64,000 nucleotides of DNA from Pseudomonas anatoliensis (GTDB lineage Bacteria; Pseudomonadota; Gammaproteobacteria; Pseudomonadales; Pseudomonadaceae), in NCBI RefSeq assembly GCF_017976235.1, contig NZ_JACVHC010000003.1, positions 434,001 through 498,000 on the forward strand, written 5' to 3'. A model generated the notes under the pieces. The model had not been told where the DNA came from, made no database searches, and saw only the letters and a list, made by a program, of their open reading frames with translations. This document shows, piece after piece, positions 28,868-37,476 of this stretch (within the stretch, counting starts at the first letter, position 1; the number at the start of each line of letters is the position of its first letter). Position numbers and translations under genes: made by a program.

Positions 28868-30241
28868 ATGCGTCGATATCTGCTGTCTTCAGTGCTACTA
28901 ATCGCCGTCCTGCACCTGAGTGGATGCGCCGCTTACCGCAATTACGATCAGGAAATGCAGCAGACCAATGACCAGTTGATGCGCGGCAACTTTCAGGGCG
29001 CGCTGGATCTGCTGAATTGGAACAACCCGTGGGAAGACAAGGATCTGCTCTATTACTTCGAAAAAGGCGCGATTTTCAGCTTCGCCAACGTGCTGCCGCA
29101 GAGCCAGACCGCTTGGCGCAGCGCCGACCAAATGGTCTTCCAGCGCGAAGAGGCCGTCCCCTCCGGCGCCAGCAAGCTGCTCAACCGGTTCGCCTATGAA
29201 ATGGGCACCATGCTGGTCAACGACAAGCTGAGTCGCTACGAAGGCTACGACTACGAAAAAGTCATGCTGACCACGCAGATGGCTCTCAACCAACTGGCCG
29301 AGAGTGATTTCGACGGCGCCCGGGCCGACATCAAAAAAACCCACGAACGTGAAGCGCTGATTGCCCGCCAGCGAGAACGCCAATACGAAGAACTCGAAGC
29401 GCAGGCCGGCGCTCAGGGCATCAAGGTGCAATACAAGGATCTGCAAGGTTATCCGGTCACCACGCTGGATGCCCCGGCGGTGATCGAATTGAAAAACGGC
29501 TACCAGAGCGCGTTCAGCCACTATCTGGCCGGTTTCACCTATGAAGCACTGGGCGAACGGGACCTGGCCGCCCCGGGCTATCGGCAGGCGATCGAATTGC
29601 GCCCGGACCTGGCTTTTCTCCAGCAGGCGCTGCGCAATCTCGACAAGTCGCCCGCCAAAGCGGATGAAAGTGATGTCCTGATCGTCGTCCAGACGGGCCT
29701 GGCACCGGCCCGCAGTTCGGTGAGCGTGCCGATCCCGGTACGGCTGAATGAAAACCTGGTGATCGTCGCACCGATCTCCCTGCCGATTATGGTGCCGGAC
29801 ACCGTTACACCCGCGTTCGACCACATCGTGGTGGATGGCCGAAAACGCCCCCTGACCGTCGTCAACAGTGTCACCGACATGGCGTTTCGTACGTTGCGCG
29901 ATGACATGCCGGCGATCATTTCCCGGGCGATGTTTCGCGCGAACATGGCCGCGATATCCCAGGCTCAGGAAAACGAACGCAATCCGGCCAAAGCCTCGCT
30001 GGTGGTCACCCAGCACGATCCTTTCGAAGAGGCCGACACCCGAACCTGGCGCACGTTGCCGGACAAGACACTGGTCGCACGAGTCCGTCTGAAAAAGGGC
30101 GAGCATCTGTTCAGCGCCCCGAATGTCCCGGGAGCGCCGCCGCTCGCCTGGCGTATCGACCGCGATCACCAGTTGGTCTACCTGCGTGCGCTGGGCGACA
30201 TCGCCAACCTTGTCGGTAACGGGTATGTGCCAACCAAGTAA
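28868..30241 (+). CDS. COG3014 family lipoprotein, copy 1
   Basis: A 457-residue envelope protein. The signal peptide ends in the lipobox LSGC (HLSGCAAYRNYDQEMQQ), so it should be lipidated at C20 and sorted by the Lol system. The body is helical with TPR-like parts (YYFEKGAIFSFANVLPQSQ; SAFSHYLAGFTYEALGERDLA) and a C-terminal beta-rich part. It is paralogous over its length to the next gene (shared YEGYDYEKVMLTTQMALN, VQYKDLQGYPV). Function unknown; clustered with lpoB. Confidence 0.85.
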   Translation: MRRYLLSSVLLIAVLHLSGCAAYRNYDQEMQQTNDQLMRGNFQGALDLLNWNNPWEDKDLLYYFEKGAIFSFANVLPQSQTAWRSADQMVFQREEAVPSGASKLLNRFAYEMGTMLVNDKLSRYEGYDYEKVMLTTQMALNQLAESDFDGARADIKKTHEREALIARQRERQYEELEAQAGAQGIKVQYKDLQGYPVTTLDAPAVIELKNGYQSAFSHYLAGFTYEALGERDLAAPGYRQAIELRPDLAFLQQALRNLDKSPAKADESDVLIVVQTGLAPARSSVSVPIPVRLNENLVIVAPISLPIMVPDTVTPAFDHIVVDGRKRPLTVVNSVTDMAFRTLRDDMPAIISRAMFRANMAAISQAQENERNPAKASLVVTQHDPFEEADTRTWRTLPDKTLVARVRLKKGEHLFSAPNVPGAPPLAWRIDRDHQLVYLRALGDIANLVGNGYVPTK

Positions 30242-30298
30242 TGGCACGTAACTATTCCGCGCAATTAAAAAGCTATTACATAGCCATCACTGCGCGCC

Positions 30299-30304
30299 TA
30301 TAAT
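30299..30304 (+). promoter_or_regulatory. -10 element upstream of second COG3014 lipoprotein gene
   Basis: TATAAT followed by GCCGCGCCC; TTACAT lies 17 bp upstream as a weak -35. The likeness to the element at 28818 suggests the promoter was duplicated with the gene. Confidence 0.5.
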
Positions 30305-30444
30305 GCCGCGCCCTCGCTAAGGCGAAACGGCATAAAAGCTCCTCTTGTTATGAGGAATTGGCAGGAGGCCAGTGCCACTGTCGATCGGTCCCACCAGCCC
30401 GACCCGCACACGAGGCTGTCGTTACTCATGGAAGAAGTACCCCC

Positions 30445-31839
30445 ATGGCATTCCGCGCTCCCACTCTGATCGCGCTCAGCGCCGTCACTCTGCTGTCCGG
30501 CTGTTCGGCGTTTCGCAACTACGATTCCGAACTGGCACAGACCAACCAGCAACTGGCTTCCGGCAATGTCGATGCCGCGCTGACCCTGCTGGAAAAGAAC
30601 AACACCAGCCCCGACAAAGACCTGCTCTATTACTTCGAGAAAGGTGAGTTGCTGCGCGCCAAGGGCGATCTGTCGGGCAGCCAGAATGCCTGGACCAGCG
30701 CTGACAAGGTCGTCGGTCAGTGGGAAGATTCGGTCAAGCTCGACACCGGCAAATACCTCGCCCAGTTCGGCAGCTTCGTGGTCAACGACAAGGTTCGCCG
30801 CTACGAAGGCTACGACTATGAAAAAGTCATGCTGACCACGCAGATGGCCCTGAACCTGCTGGCGGTCAACGACTTCGATGGCGCGCGCACCGCGATCAAA
30901 CGCACTCACGAGCGCGAAGCAGTGATCGCCGACCTGCGTGACAAGGAATACCTCAAAAGCGAGGAAGAGGCCGAGAAAGAAGGCGTCAAGACTCAGTACA
31001 AGGATCTGCAAGGCTATCCGGTCGCCAGCCTCGACGCACCGGAAGTGGTCAGCCTGAAAAACAGCTACCAGAGCGCGTTCAGCCATTATCTGGCCGGTTT
31101 CGTTTACGAAGCCCTGGGTGAAAAAGACCTGGCTGCACCGGGCTACCGCAAGGCTGTCGAACTGCGCCCGAACACGCCGCTGCTGGAACAGGCACTGGTC
31201 AACCTCGACAAGCCGAGCAAGAGCGATGACAGCGACATCCTGATCGTGGTGCAAAGCGGTCTGGCGCCAGCACGCGATTCGATCCGCGTGCCACTGCCGT
31301 TGCCGATTTCCAACAACGTGGTGATCACTCCGCTGTCGTTCCCGATCATCAAGGCCGACACCTCCACCGCGCCGTTCGCGCAGATCGGTGTCGATGGCCA
31401 GCAAGTCAACCTGACTGCCCTCAACAGCACCACCGCCATGTCCCGTCGCGCCCTGCGTGATGACATGCCAGGCATCATCCTGCGCACCACCGTGCGCGCG
31501 ATCACCAAAGGTGTCGCGCAGAAGCAGATCAACGAAACCAACCCACTGGCCGGTCTGGCGGTAGGTATTTCTTCAGCCGTGCTCGAAGGTGCCGATACCC
31601 GTACGTGGCGCACCCTGCCGGACAACACCCAAGTGGTGCGTCTGCGCTTGAAGAAAGGTGAACACCAAGTCACTCTGCCGAGCGCCGTGGGCGGGTCGGT
31701 GGTCAAGGTCACCGTCGATCAGCGTTATCAGGTGATCAGCCTGCGCGCCGTAGGCAATCAGGTATTCGCTGGCGGTATCGCCGCCCACGTGATCCCGAGC
31801 GCCAGTGCGACCAACGTCGCCAGCCTCAAACAACCTTAA
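30445..31839 (+). CDS. COG3014 family lipoprotein, copy 2
   Basis: A 464-residue lipoprotein starting MAFRAPTLIALSAVTLLSGCSAF with lipobox LSGC. It shares long blocks with copy 1 (RNYDSELAQTNQQL, DKDLLYYFEKGELL, YEGYDYEKVMLTTQMALN, RTLRDDMPAI-type segments) and differs mainly in the linker near residues 165-175 and the C-terminus. The ATG at 30445 is chosen because it gives a proper signal peptide. It sits 15 bp before the ycfL-like gene and likely leads an operon of four. Function unknown. Confidence 0.86.
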   Translation: MAFRAPTLIALSAVTLLSGCSAFRNYDSELAQTNQQLASGNVDAALTLLEKNNTSPDKDLLYYFEKGELLRAKGDLSGSQNAWTSADKVVGQWEDSVKLDTGKYLAQFGSFVVNDKVRRYEGYDYEKVMLTTQMALNLLAVNDFDGARTAIKRTHEREAVIADLRDKEYLKSEEEAEKEGVKTQYKDLQGYPVASLDAPEVVSLKNSYQSAFSHYLAGFVYEALGEKDLAAPGYRKAVELRPNTPLLEQALVNLDKPSKSDDSDILIVVQSGLAPARDSIRVPLPLPISNNVVITPLSFPIIKADTSTAPFAQIGVDGQQVNLTALNSTTAMSRRALRDDMPGIILRTTVRAITKGVAQKQINETNPLAGLAVGISSAVLEGADTRTWRTLPDNTQVVRLRLKKGEHQVTLPSAVGGSVVKVTVDQRYQVISLRAVGNQVFAGGIAAHVIPSASATNVASLKQP

Positions 31840-31854
31840 GAACGGAGTCTTTGC

Positions 31855-32229
31855 ATGCGCTTCAAACTCATCGCCGTCGCCGCCCTCGCCTTGCTGGCCA
31901 GCGGCTGCGCCACCCCGCCACCTCCTGAGCCGGGCAGCGCCGCGAGCAAAGTCGTGGCCATGGGCCCGCAGAAACACATCGTCGTCGGCGCCATGCGCGT
32001 CGCCCGCGAAAACGGCTTCATGACCGTCAACGTGCAGTTGAGCAACACCCTCAACAGCAACAAGATTTTCTACTACCGCTTCGCCTGGCTCGGCGCGGAA
32101 GGTTTCCCGGTTGCTGAAGAAGAAGTCTGGAAAAGCCAAATGATGTACGGCGCCCAGACCAGCTTCATTCAGGCGATCGCCCCTACGCCTAAAGCCGTGG
32201 ACTTCCGTCTGGAAATCAAGACGCCTTAA
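31855..32229 (+). CDS. YcfL family lipoprotein
   Basis: A 124-residue small lipoprotein, signal MRFKLIAVAALALLASGC with the lipid-accepting cysteine at 18, then a Pro-rich linker and one beta-sandwich domain (HIVVGAMRVARENGFMTVNV). YcfL sits next to lpoB in E. coli as well, which supports the assignment. Role not established; probably outer-membrane anchored. Confidence 0.85.
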   Translation: MRFKLIAVAALALLASGCATPPPPEPGSAASKVVAMGPQKHIVVGAMRVARENGFMTVNVQLSNTLNSNKIFYYRFAWLGAEGFPVAEEEVWKSQMMYGAQTSFIQAIAPTPKAVDFRLEIKTP

Positions 32230-32265
32230 GCCCGCCACCCTATTCCTGTTTTAGAGAGCACTGAC

Positions 32266-32853
32266 ATGTTTGTACGCTTTTCCTGCATCGCCGTTATCGC
32301 CCTGCTGGCCTCCGGTTGCGCCAACACCTCGCCGACCTTGGGCAGCAAGAACATCAGCTACGGCGACACCAAGGCTGTTGAAACCGTCACCAACGAGTTC
32401 GGTTCGACCGACCTGCAAATGATCGCCGAGTCGATGACCCGCTCGCTGGCTCAGTCCGGCATTCTGCAGGGCCGTCCGGTGGTTCAGGTCTACGACGTGA
32501 AGAACAAGACCAGCGAGTACATCGATACCCGCGAAATCACCACCAGCATCAAGACTCAGTTGATGAAGACCGGCGTTGCCCGCTTCGCCAGCGACAACAA
32601 CGCGATGCAGAGCCAGGTTGACCAGCTCAAGCTGCAAAACCAGAGCGGCCTGTACAAGAAGAGCACCGTGGCCAAGACCGGCAACATGGTGGCTGCCAAG
32701 TACCGCATCGAAGGCTCGATCAGCTCGATCGTCAAGCGCAGCAGCGATTACAAGGACGTCTTCTACAAATTCAGCCTGCAATTGATCGACGTTGAAAGCG
32801 GTCTGGCCGAGTGGATGGACGAAAAAGAGATCCGCAAAACCACGGAGCGTTAA
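32266..32853 (+). CDS. lpoB: Penicillin-binding protein activator LpoB
   Basis: A 195-residue outer-membrane lipoprotein (LLASGCANTSPTLG lipobox) of the LpoB family, which reaches through the periplasm to stimulate the peptidoglycan synthase PBP1b in E. coli. The globular domain shows DLQMIAESMTRSLAQSGIL, the YDVKNKTSEYIDTREITTSI block and YRIEGSISSIVKRSSDYKDV. The linker after the lipid site is short compared with E. coli LpoB. P. aeruginosa uses LpoP for PBP1b, so the partner here is uncertain. Gap to the next gene is three bases. Confidence 0.85.
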   Translation: MFVRFSCIAVIALLASGCANTSPTLGSKNISYGDTKAVETVTNEFGSTDLQMIAESMTRSLAQSGILQGRPVVQVYDVKNKTSEYIDTREITTSIKTQLMKTGVARFASDNNAMQSQVDQLKLQNQSGLYKKSTVAKTGNMVAAKYRIEGSISSIVKRSSDYKDVFYKFSLQLIDVESGLAEWMDEKEIRKTTER

Positions 32854-32856
32854 TCG

Positions 32857-33600
32857 ATGCGCACATGGATTGGCATCATGGCCCTGGCTTGCGCGTTTGG
32901 CGCGCAAGCGGCCCCGAAAGTCGCGGTGACGGATCTGGCGTATCAGGAACGTGTGGAGCAATACATCCACATCGTTTCGGCGCAGAGCAATTATCGTGAG
33001 GGTTATTACAGTGCCAGTGGCTCTTCGAGCTATAACGAGATCGAAGCCACCACCAGCTACATCGAACAGGGCGAACTGCGCAAATTCACCGGCGACATCA
33101 AGGGTGAAATCCTGCGTACCGGCATGTTCCAGCTGGTGCAGGGCACGCCGTACACCGCATCGTCCAAGGGTGACGTCTACGACGTGATCAAGCGGATCAA
33201 GGCCGGCAACTTCAAGGGCGCCGACTACGTGCTGTTCGGCACCGTGTCGGACATCGACTTCACCCAGGACATGAACGAGCTGGCGCACACCGACAGCTAT
33301 TCGGCAGTACTGGGCCTGACGTTGGTGGCGGATTTCAGCCTGATCAACACCAAGACCTTCGAAATCACTTCGGCCTTCACGGCGATGGGTGAAGCGCAGG
33401 ACACCAAACTGGTGAACGGCCGCGACATCAAGATCTCGCTGAACCGCCCACGGGTGGTGCGCGAGGTATCGAAGGCGCTGGGCGAGGACGTGGCCGGGCA
33501 ACTGAGCCAACAACTCGGTGGTGGCGGTTACGAGCAGCCGCGCGAGCCGCAGCAGCGCAACAATCTGCCGCGCGATACGGCGCCAGTAATTTTGCGCTGA
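32857..33600 (+). CDS. LpoB/CsgG-like periplasmic protein
   Basis: A 247-residue secreted protein with a Sec signal (WIGIMALACAFGAQAAP) but no lipobox. It keeps the LpoB/CsgG-type topology: KVAVTDLAYQ strand, LRKFTGDIKGEILRTGMFQLVQG and GADYVLFGTVSDIDF, then VADFSLINTKTFEIT. The C-terminal tail is rich in Gln, Arg and Pro (QPREPQQRNNLPRD). Three bases separate it from lpoB, so the two are surely co-translated. Probably a partner of LpoB or the lipoproteins; no function known to me. Confidence 0.78.
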   Translation: MRTWIGIMALACAFGAQAAPKVAVTDLAYQERVEQYIHIVSAQSNYREGYYSASGSSSYNEIEATTSYIEQGELRKFTGDIKGEILRTGMFQLVQGTPYTASSKGDVYDVIKRIKAGNFKGADYVLFGTVSDIDFTQDMNELAHTDSYSAVLGLTLVADFSLINTKTFEITSAFTAMGEAQDTKLVNGRDIKISLNRPRVVREVSKALGEDVAGQLSQQLGGGGYEQPREPQQRNNLPRDTAPVILR

Positions 33601-33619
33601 GTATGGTCTGAGGGCTCTT

Positions 33620-33649
33620 GTGGAGAGGGGATTTATCCCCTCTCCACAG
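33620..33649. repeat. Compact REP palindrome (GAGGGGATTTATCCCC family)
   Basis: TGTGGAGAGGGGAT/ATCCCCTCTCCACA forms a perfect stem with almost no loop, 20 bp after the last gene of the lipoprotein cluster. Confidence 0.85.
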
Positions 33650-33670
33650 GTAAGTGCGACACAGAGCAAT

Positions 33671-33702
33671 AAAAAAGGCGACCTCGTGGGGTCGCCTTTT
33701 TT
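33671..33702. terminator. Bidirectional terminator, lipoprotein cluster / LysE gene
   Basis: AAAAAAGGCGACC-TCGTG-GGGTCGCCTTTTTT: stem with A and T runs on both sides between convergent genes. Confidence 0.88.
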
Positions 33703-33714
33703 GTGTCTGGCGGT

Positions 33715-34347
33715 TTAGACCGCCGCTTTGCGCAACGTCGCCATGAACGCTGCCGCGCCAATGAATAACCCGGCAAACGTGCGGTTCATGCGTTTCTGCT
33801 GCTTGGGCGTGCGCAATGCTCGCAGAACCTTGGACGCCAGACCGGTGTAGCCGGCCATGACAATCAGGTCGACAAACACCATCGTCGCGCCGATCACCAG
33901 ATACTGGATCAGCAGCGGCGCGTGGGGATTGATGAACTGCGGCAGCACCGCCAGCATGAAGATCAAGGCCTTGGGGTTACTCATGTTGACCAGGAAACCA
34001 CGGAAGATCAGAACCAACGGCTTGCCAATCGGGCGAATGGCCGCGTCATCGCTCATGTCGCTGGGCAGTGCGCGCCATTGCTTGATCCCGAGGTAGACGA
34101 GATAGGCGACGCCGAACCATTTGATGGCATAGAAGGCGGTAGCGGAAGCCGCGAGGATCGCGCCGACACCGGCGCCGACAATCGCGATTTGCAGGGCCAG
34201 CCCCAATTGCAAACCCAGCGCGTTCCAGTAACCACGCCAGAACCCGTATTGCAGACCGCTGGACATCGACGCAATGGCGCCAGCGCCCGGAGAAAGACTG
34301 ATCAACCAGCAGGCGGCAAAAAATGCCAGCCATGTTTCAAGCTCCAT
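33715..34347 (-). CDS. LysE family translocator
   Basis: A 210-residue inner-membrane exporter of the LysE/RhtB group, with six predicted helices. The family opening LISLSPGAGAIASMSSGLQYG and the central MSNPKALIFMLAVLPQF are clear. Such proteins export amino acids or homoserine lactones; the substrate is not deducible. Single gene with a terminator downstream. Confidence 0.92.
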   Translation of the reverse strand: MELETWLAFFAACWLISLSPGAGAIASMSSGLQYGFWRGYWNALGLQLGLALQIAIVGAGVGAILAASATAFYAIKWFGVAYLVYLGIKQWRALPSDMSDDAAIRPIGKPLVLIFRGFLVNMSNPKALIFMLAVLPQFINPHAPLLIQYLVIGATMVFVDLIVMAGYTGLASKVLRALRTPKQQKRMNRTFAGLFIGAAAFMATLRKAAV

Positions 34348-34472
34348 CGCACACCTCGACTTTGACTCGTGACAGACGTCTAAGCTAATGCGACTTGGCG
34401 CCGCTGACTATCGATTTTTTGTAGGAAAAGGGGACTACAGAAAACCCAAAACAAAGGATCCTGCTTTAAACG

Positions 34473-35054
34473 CTACTTCTCGAATCCGCTCGAAGGAAAC
34501 ACATCAGTCCCCCGCCAACGTCGTACCGAACGCTGGAAGAACAGGCTGTTCGGCACCTGCACCATCGCGCTACCGGTGCCCAATTCCTCAGCCTCGATCA
34601 ACGTGGTGTAGAGCAGATTGATCGCCACCACCCGGCCTTTGACCCCAGGCTTGTCGGTGGTGTCGACCAGTTCGACCACATCGCCCAACCGAAACGGGCC
34701 AACGGTGAAAATCAGAATCGCGCAGAGCAGGTTCGACAGCACGCTCCACATGGCGAAAAACGCCACCGCCGCCACCGCGACGAAACCCGACAGCGCCGTC
34801 CACAACACAGTGGCCGACACGCCGAGGCGCTGCAGTACAAAGATCACCGCGCTGCCCATGATCAGCCAGCGCAGCACACCACGCAGCGGCATCAGCAGTT
34901 GCGGCGGAAACGGATAGCGTTCGCCCAGACGGGTCAGACATTTGGCCACAAAGCGCTGGGCCAGATAACCGGCCAGCAGGATCAGCAGAATCTGCACGCC
35001 GAGCCAGATCGGCTCGACCCACATCGCCGGCAGCGGCAGCTTGAACGCTTCCAT
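34473..35054 (-). CDS. Small MscS-family mechanosensitive channel
   Basis: A 193-residue short MscS-type protein: three membrane segments (about 15-32, 60-80, 85-110) and the beta domain signature FTVGPFRLGDVVELVD..GVKGRVVAINLLYTTL. It lacks the long C-terminal cage of MscS. The start MEAFKLPLPAMW overlaps the stop of the ABC-F gene by one base (TGATG), so the pair is translationally coupled. Expected role is release of solutes under osmotic shock. Confidence 0.88.
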   Translation of the reverse strand: MEAFKLPLPAMWVEPIWLGVQILLILLAGYLAQRFVAKCLTRLGERYPFPPQLLMPLRGVLRWLIMGSAVIFVLQRLGVSATVLWTALSGFVAVAAVAFFAMWSVLSNLLCAILIFTVGPFRLGDVVELVDTTDKPGVKGRVVAINLLYTTLIEAEELGTGSAMVQVPNSLFFQRSVRRWRGTDVFPSSGFEK

Positions 35055-36964
35055 CAGGACAGCGCCTCCAACTCCGCTTGCATGCTTTCCAGCGTCTCCA
35101 GCGCTTCCATCCACGCCTCTTCCAGCTCGCCTTCGCGCACTTTCAATTTCGCTTGCTCGGCCAGCAGATCACGCAATTCGTTCTTGCGCGCCGGCTCGTA
35201 GATGTCGCTGTCGCCGAGGCTGGCGTCAACCTTGGCCAGTTTCTCGTGAAGCTTGCCCAATTCGGCTTCGAGCTTGTCGGCCTCACGCTTGTGCGGCGCC
35301 AGTTGCTGACGCAACGCAGCAGCAGCCTGACGCTGAGCCTTCTTGTCGGTTTTGTCCGGGTTGACCGGGGTGTTACTGACCGGCGCATTGCGCTGACGGT
35401 ATTCCACCAGCCAACGAGCATAGTCTTCGAGGTCGCCATCGAACTCTTCTACTTTGCCATCGGCAACCAGATAGAAGTTGTCGGTGGTGCTCTTGAGCAA
35501 GTGCCGATCGTGAGACACCACCAGAACCGCGCCGCTGAATTCCTGCAACGCCATGGTCAGCGCCAGGCGCATTTCCAGGTCGAGGTGGTTGGTCGGTTCG
35601 TCGAGCAGCAAGAGGTTCGGCCGCTCCCAGGCGATCAATGCCAGGGCCAGACGCGCCTTTTCGCCACCGGAGAAATTCAGCACAGGCTCATCAAGCCGCG
35701 CCCCACGGAAGTCGAAACCGCCGAGGAAGTCGCGCAACGCTTGTTCACGCTCGGTCGGCGCCAGACGCTGCAAGTGCAGCAACGGGCTGGCCTTGGCGTC
35801 CAGAGAGTCGAGTTGATGCTGGGCGAAGTAACCGACCACGGTGTTCTCGCCACGGGTCAGTCGCCCGGACAGCGGTTCGAGCTCGCCGGCGAGGTTTTTG
35901 ATCAGTGTCGATTTACCCGCGCCGTTAGGGCCGAGCAAACCGATGCGCGCGCCAGGGGTCAGTTGCAGCTTGACCTTCTCCAGCACGGTTCGGTCGCCGT
36001 AGCCCAGGTTCGCATCGGACAGATCGATCAGCGTGCTGGAGATCTTGCTCGACTCGCGGAACACGAAATCGAACGGCGAATCGACGTGGGCCGCCGACAG
36101 CTCTTCCATGCGCTCCAGCGCCTTGATTCGGCTCTGCGCCTGACGGGCCTTGGTCGCCTGCGCCTTGAAGCGGGCGATGTAGCTTTCCATGTGCGCACGC
36201 TGCGCCTGCTGTTTCTCGTAGGCTTGTTGCTGTTGGGCCAGACGCTCGGCACGGGCACGTTCGAACGCGGTGTAGCCGCCGCGATACAGGGTGATTTTGC
36301 GCTGATCGACATGGGCGACGTGATCGACGACTTCGTCGAGGAAATCGCGGTCGTGGGAAATCAGCAGCAAGGTGCCGGCGTAACTTTTCAGCCAGTCTTC
36401 AAGCCAGATGATGGCGTCGAGGTCCAAGTGGTTGGTCGGTTCATCGAGCAACAACAGATCCGACGGGCACATCAATGCCTGCGCCAGGTTCAGACGCATC
36501 CGCCAGCCACCGGAGAAATCTCCGACCTGCCGATCCATCTGTTCGTTGGTGAACCCCAGACCGGCCAGCAACTTGCGGGCACGGGCGTCGGCGGTGTAGC
36601 CGTCGGCGCTGTCGAGTTCGACGTGCAGACGCGCCAGGGCTACGCCGTCGTGCGCTTCCTCGGCCACGGCGAGGTCACGTTGCACCTCGCGTAGACGCAG
36701 GTCGCCATCGAGCACATAGTCGACCGCAAGGCGTTCGAGCGTGTCGACCTCTTGGCGCATGTGTGCGATCCGCCAGTCGGCCGGCAGCAGGCAATCGCCC
36801 GAGTCCGGGTGCAATTCGCCGCGCAGCAAGGCAAACAGGCTGGATTTGCCGGCGCCGTTGGCACCGATGAGGCCAGCTTTGTGGCCGGCGTGCAGGGTCA
36901 GCTCGGCGTCTTCTAGCAGACGTTGCGGGCCACGCTGTAAAGTCAGGTTCTGAAGTCGGATCAT
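35054..36964 (-). CDS. ABC-F family ATPase (YheS type)
   Basis: A 636-residue soluble protein with two ATPase domains. First: Walker A GANGAGKSSLFALL near residue 35, signature FSGGWRMRLNLAQ; second: GPNGAGKSTLIKNL near 350, signature FSGGEKARLALAL, each with LLLDEPTNHLDL. A charged linker (RLAQQQQAYEKQQAQ) and a C-terminal coiled coil of about 90 residues follow. ABC-F proteins act on the ribosome E site to relieve translation stalls. Length and tail fit YheS rather than EttA. Confidence 0.92.
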   Translation of the reverse strand: MIRLQNLTLQRGPQRLLEDAELTLHAGHKAGLIGANGAGKSSLFALLRGELHPDSGDCLLPADWRIAHMRQEVDTLERLAVDYVLDGDLRLREVQRDLAVAEEAHDGVALARLHVELDSADGYTADARARKLLAGLGFTNEQMDRQVGDFSGGWRMRLNLAQALMCPSDLLLLDEPTNHLDLDAIIWLEDWLKSYAGTLLLISHDRDFLDEVVDHVAHVDQRKITLYRGGYTAFERARAERLAQQQQAYEKQQAQRAHMESYIARFKAQATKARQAQSRIKALERMEELSAAHVDSPFDFVFRESSKISSTLIDLSDANLGYGDRTVLEKVKLQLTPGARIGLLGPNGAGKSTLIKNLAGELEPLSGRLTRGENTVVGYFAQHQLDSLDAKASPLLHLQRLAPTEREQALRDFLGGFDFRGARLDEPVLNFSGGEKARLALALIAWERPNLLLLDEPTNHLDLEMRLALTMALQEFSGAVLVVSHDRHLLKSTTDNFYLVADGKVEEFDGDLEDYARWLVEYRQRNAPVSNTPVNPDKTDKKAQRQAAAALRQQLAPHKREADKLEAELGKLHEKLAKVDASLGDSDIYEPARKNELRDLLAEQAKLKVREGELEEAWMEALETLESMQAELEALS

Positions 36965-37014
36965 AATGGCGGCGGAGTCTACCAGCTTCGCTCACAACTA
37001 GCGCGAGTAGCACG

Positions 37015-37476
37015 ATGTCCTCTGACCTGTGGAGCTTTGCCCTTGCCACCTACGCCCGTCCGGGCGTGGAAGACGCATGCCTGCAACTGCAAACGGCGGG
37101 GGTCAATGTGTGCCTGTTGCTGTGCGGTTTGTGGCTGGAGCAACGCGGCGCGAGCTGTGATGAACAGCGTGCGGGGCAGCTTCAGGCGCTGACCGGGCCT
37201 TGGGACATCGAGGTTGTGCAGCCGCTGCGAACCCTGCGCATGCAATGGAAAGCGCGGGCTTTGGATGATGTGGTGTTGAAGGGTATACGCGAACAAGTCA
37301 AAGCGCTGGAGCTGGAAGCCGAGCGCACATTGCTGTCGCGGCTGGAGGGTATTGCTCAGTTGTGGGGGCGAAACGGAGCGGGATCAGTTGGCTGGCTGGA
37401 AGCGCTGGCTGGCTCGGCGGCCAACCTGAACCGCGACGCGCTGCAAGTGCTGCGCGTCGCGGCGATCAGCACTTAG
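37015..37476 (+). CDS. TIGR02444 family protein
   Basis: A 153-residue helical protein (SDLWSFALATYARPGVEDACLQLQ; VNVCLLLCGLWLE) of the TIGR02444 group, found next to algP in pseudomonads. It is divergent from the ABC-F gene and its stop overlaps that of algP by a few bases on the other strand. No enzymatic motif and no known function. Confidence 0.85.
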   Translation: MSSDLWSFALATYARPGVEDACLQLQTAGVNVCLLLCGLWLEQRGASCDEQRAGQLQALTGPWDIEVVQPLRTLRMQWKARALDDVVLKGIREQVKALELEAERTLLSRLEGIAQLWGRNGAGSVGWLEALAGSAANLNRDALQVLRVAAIST

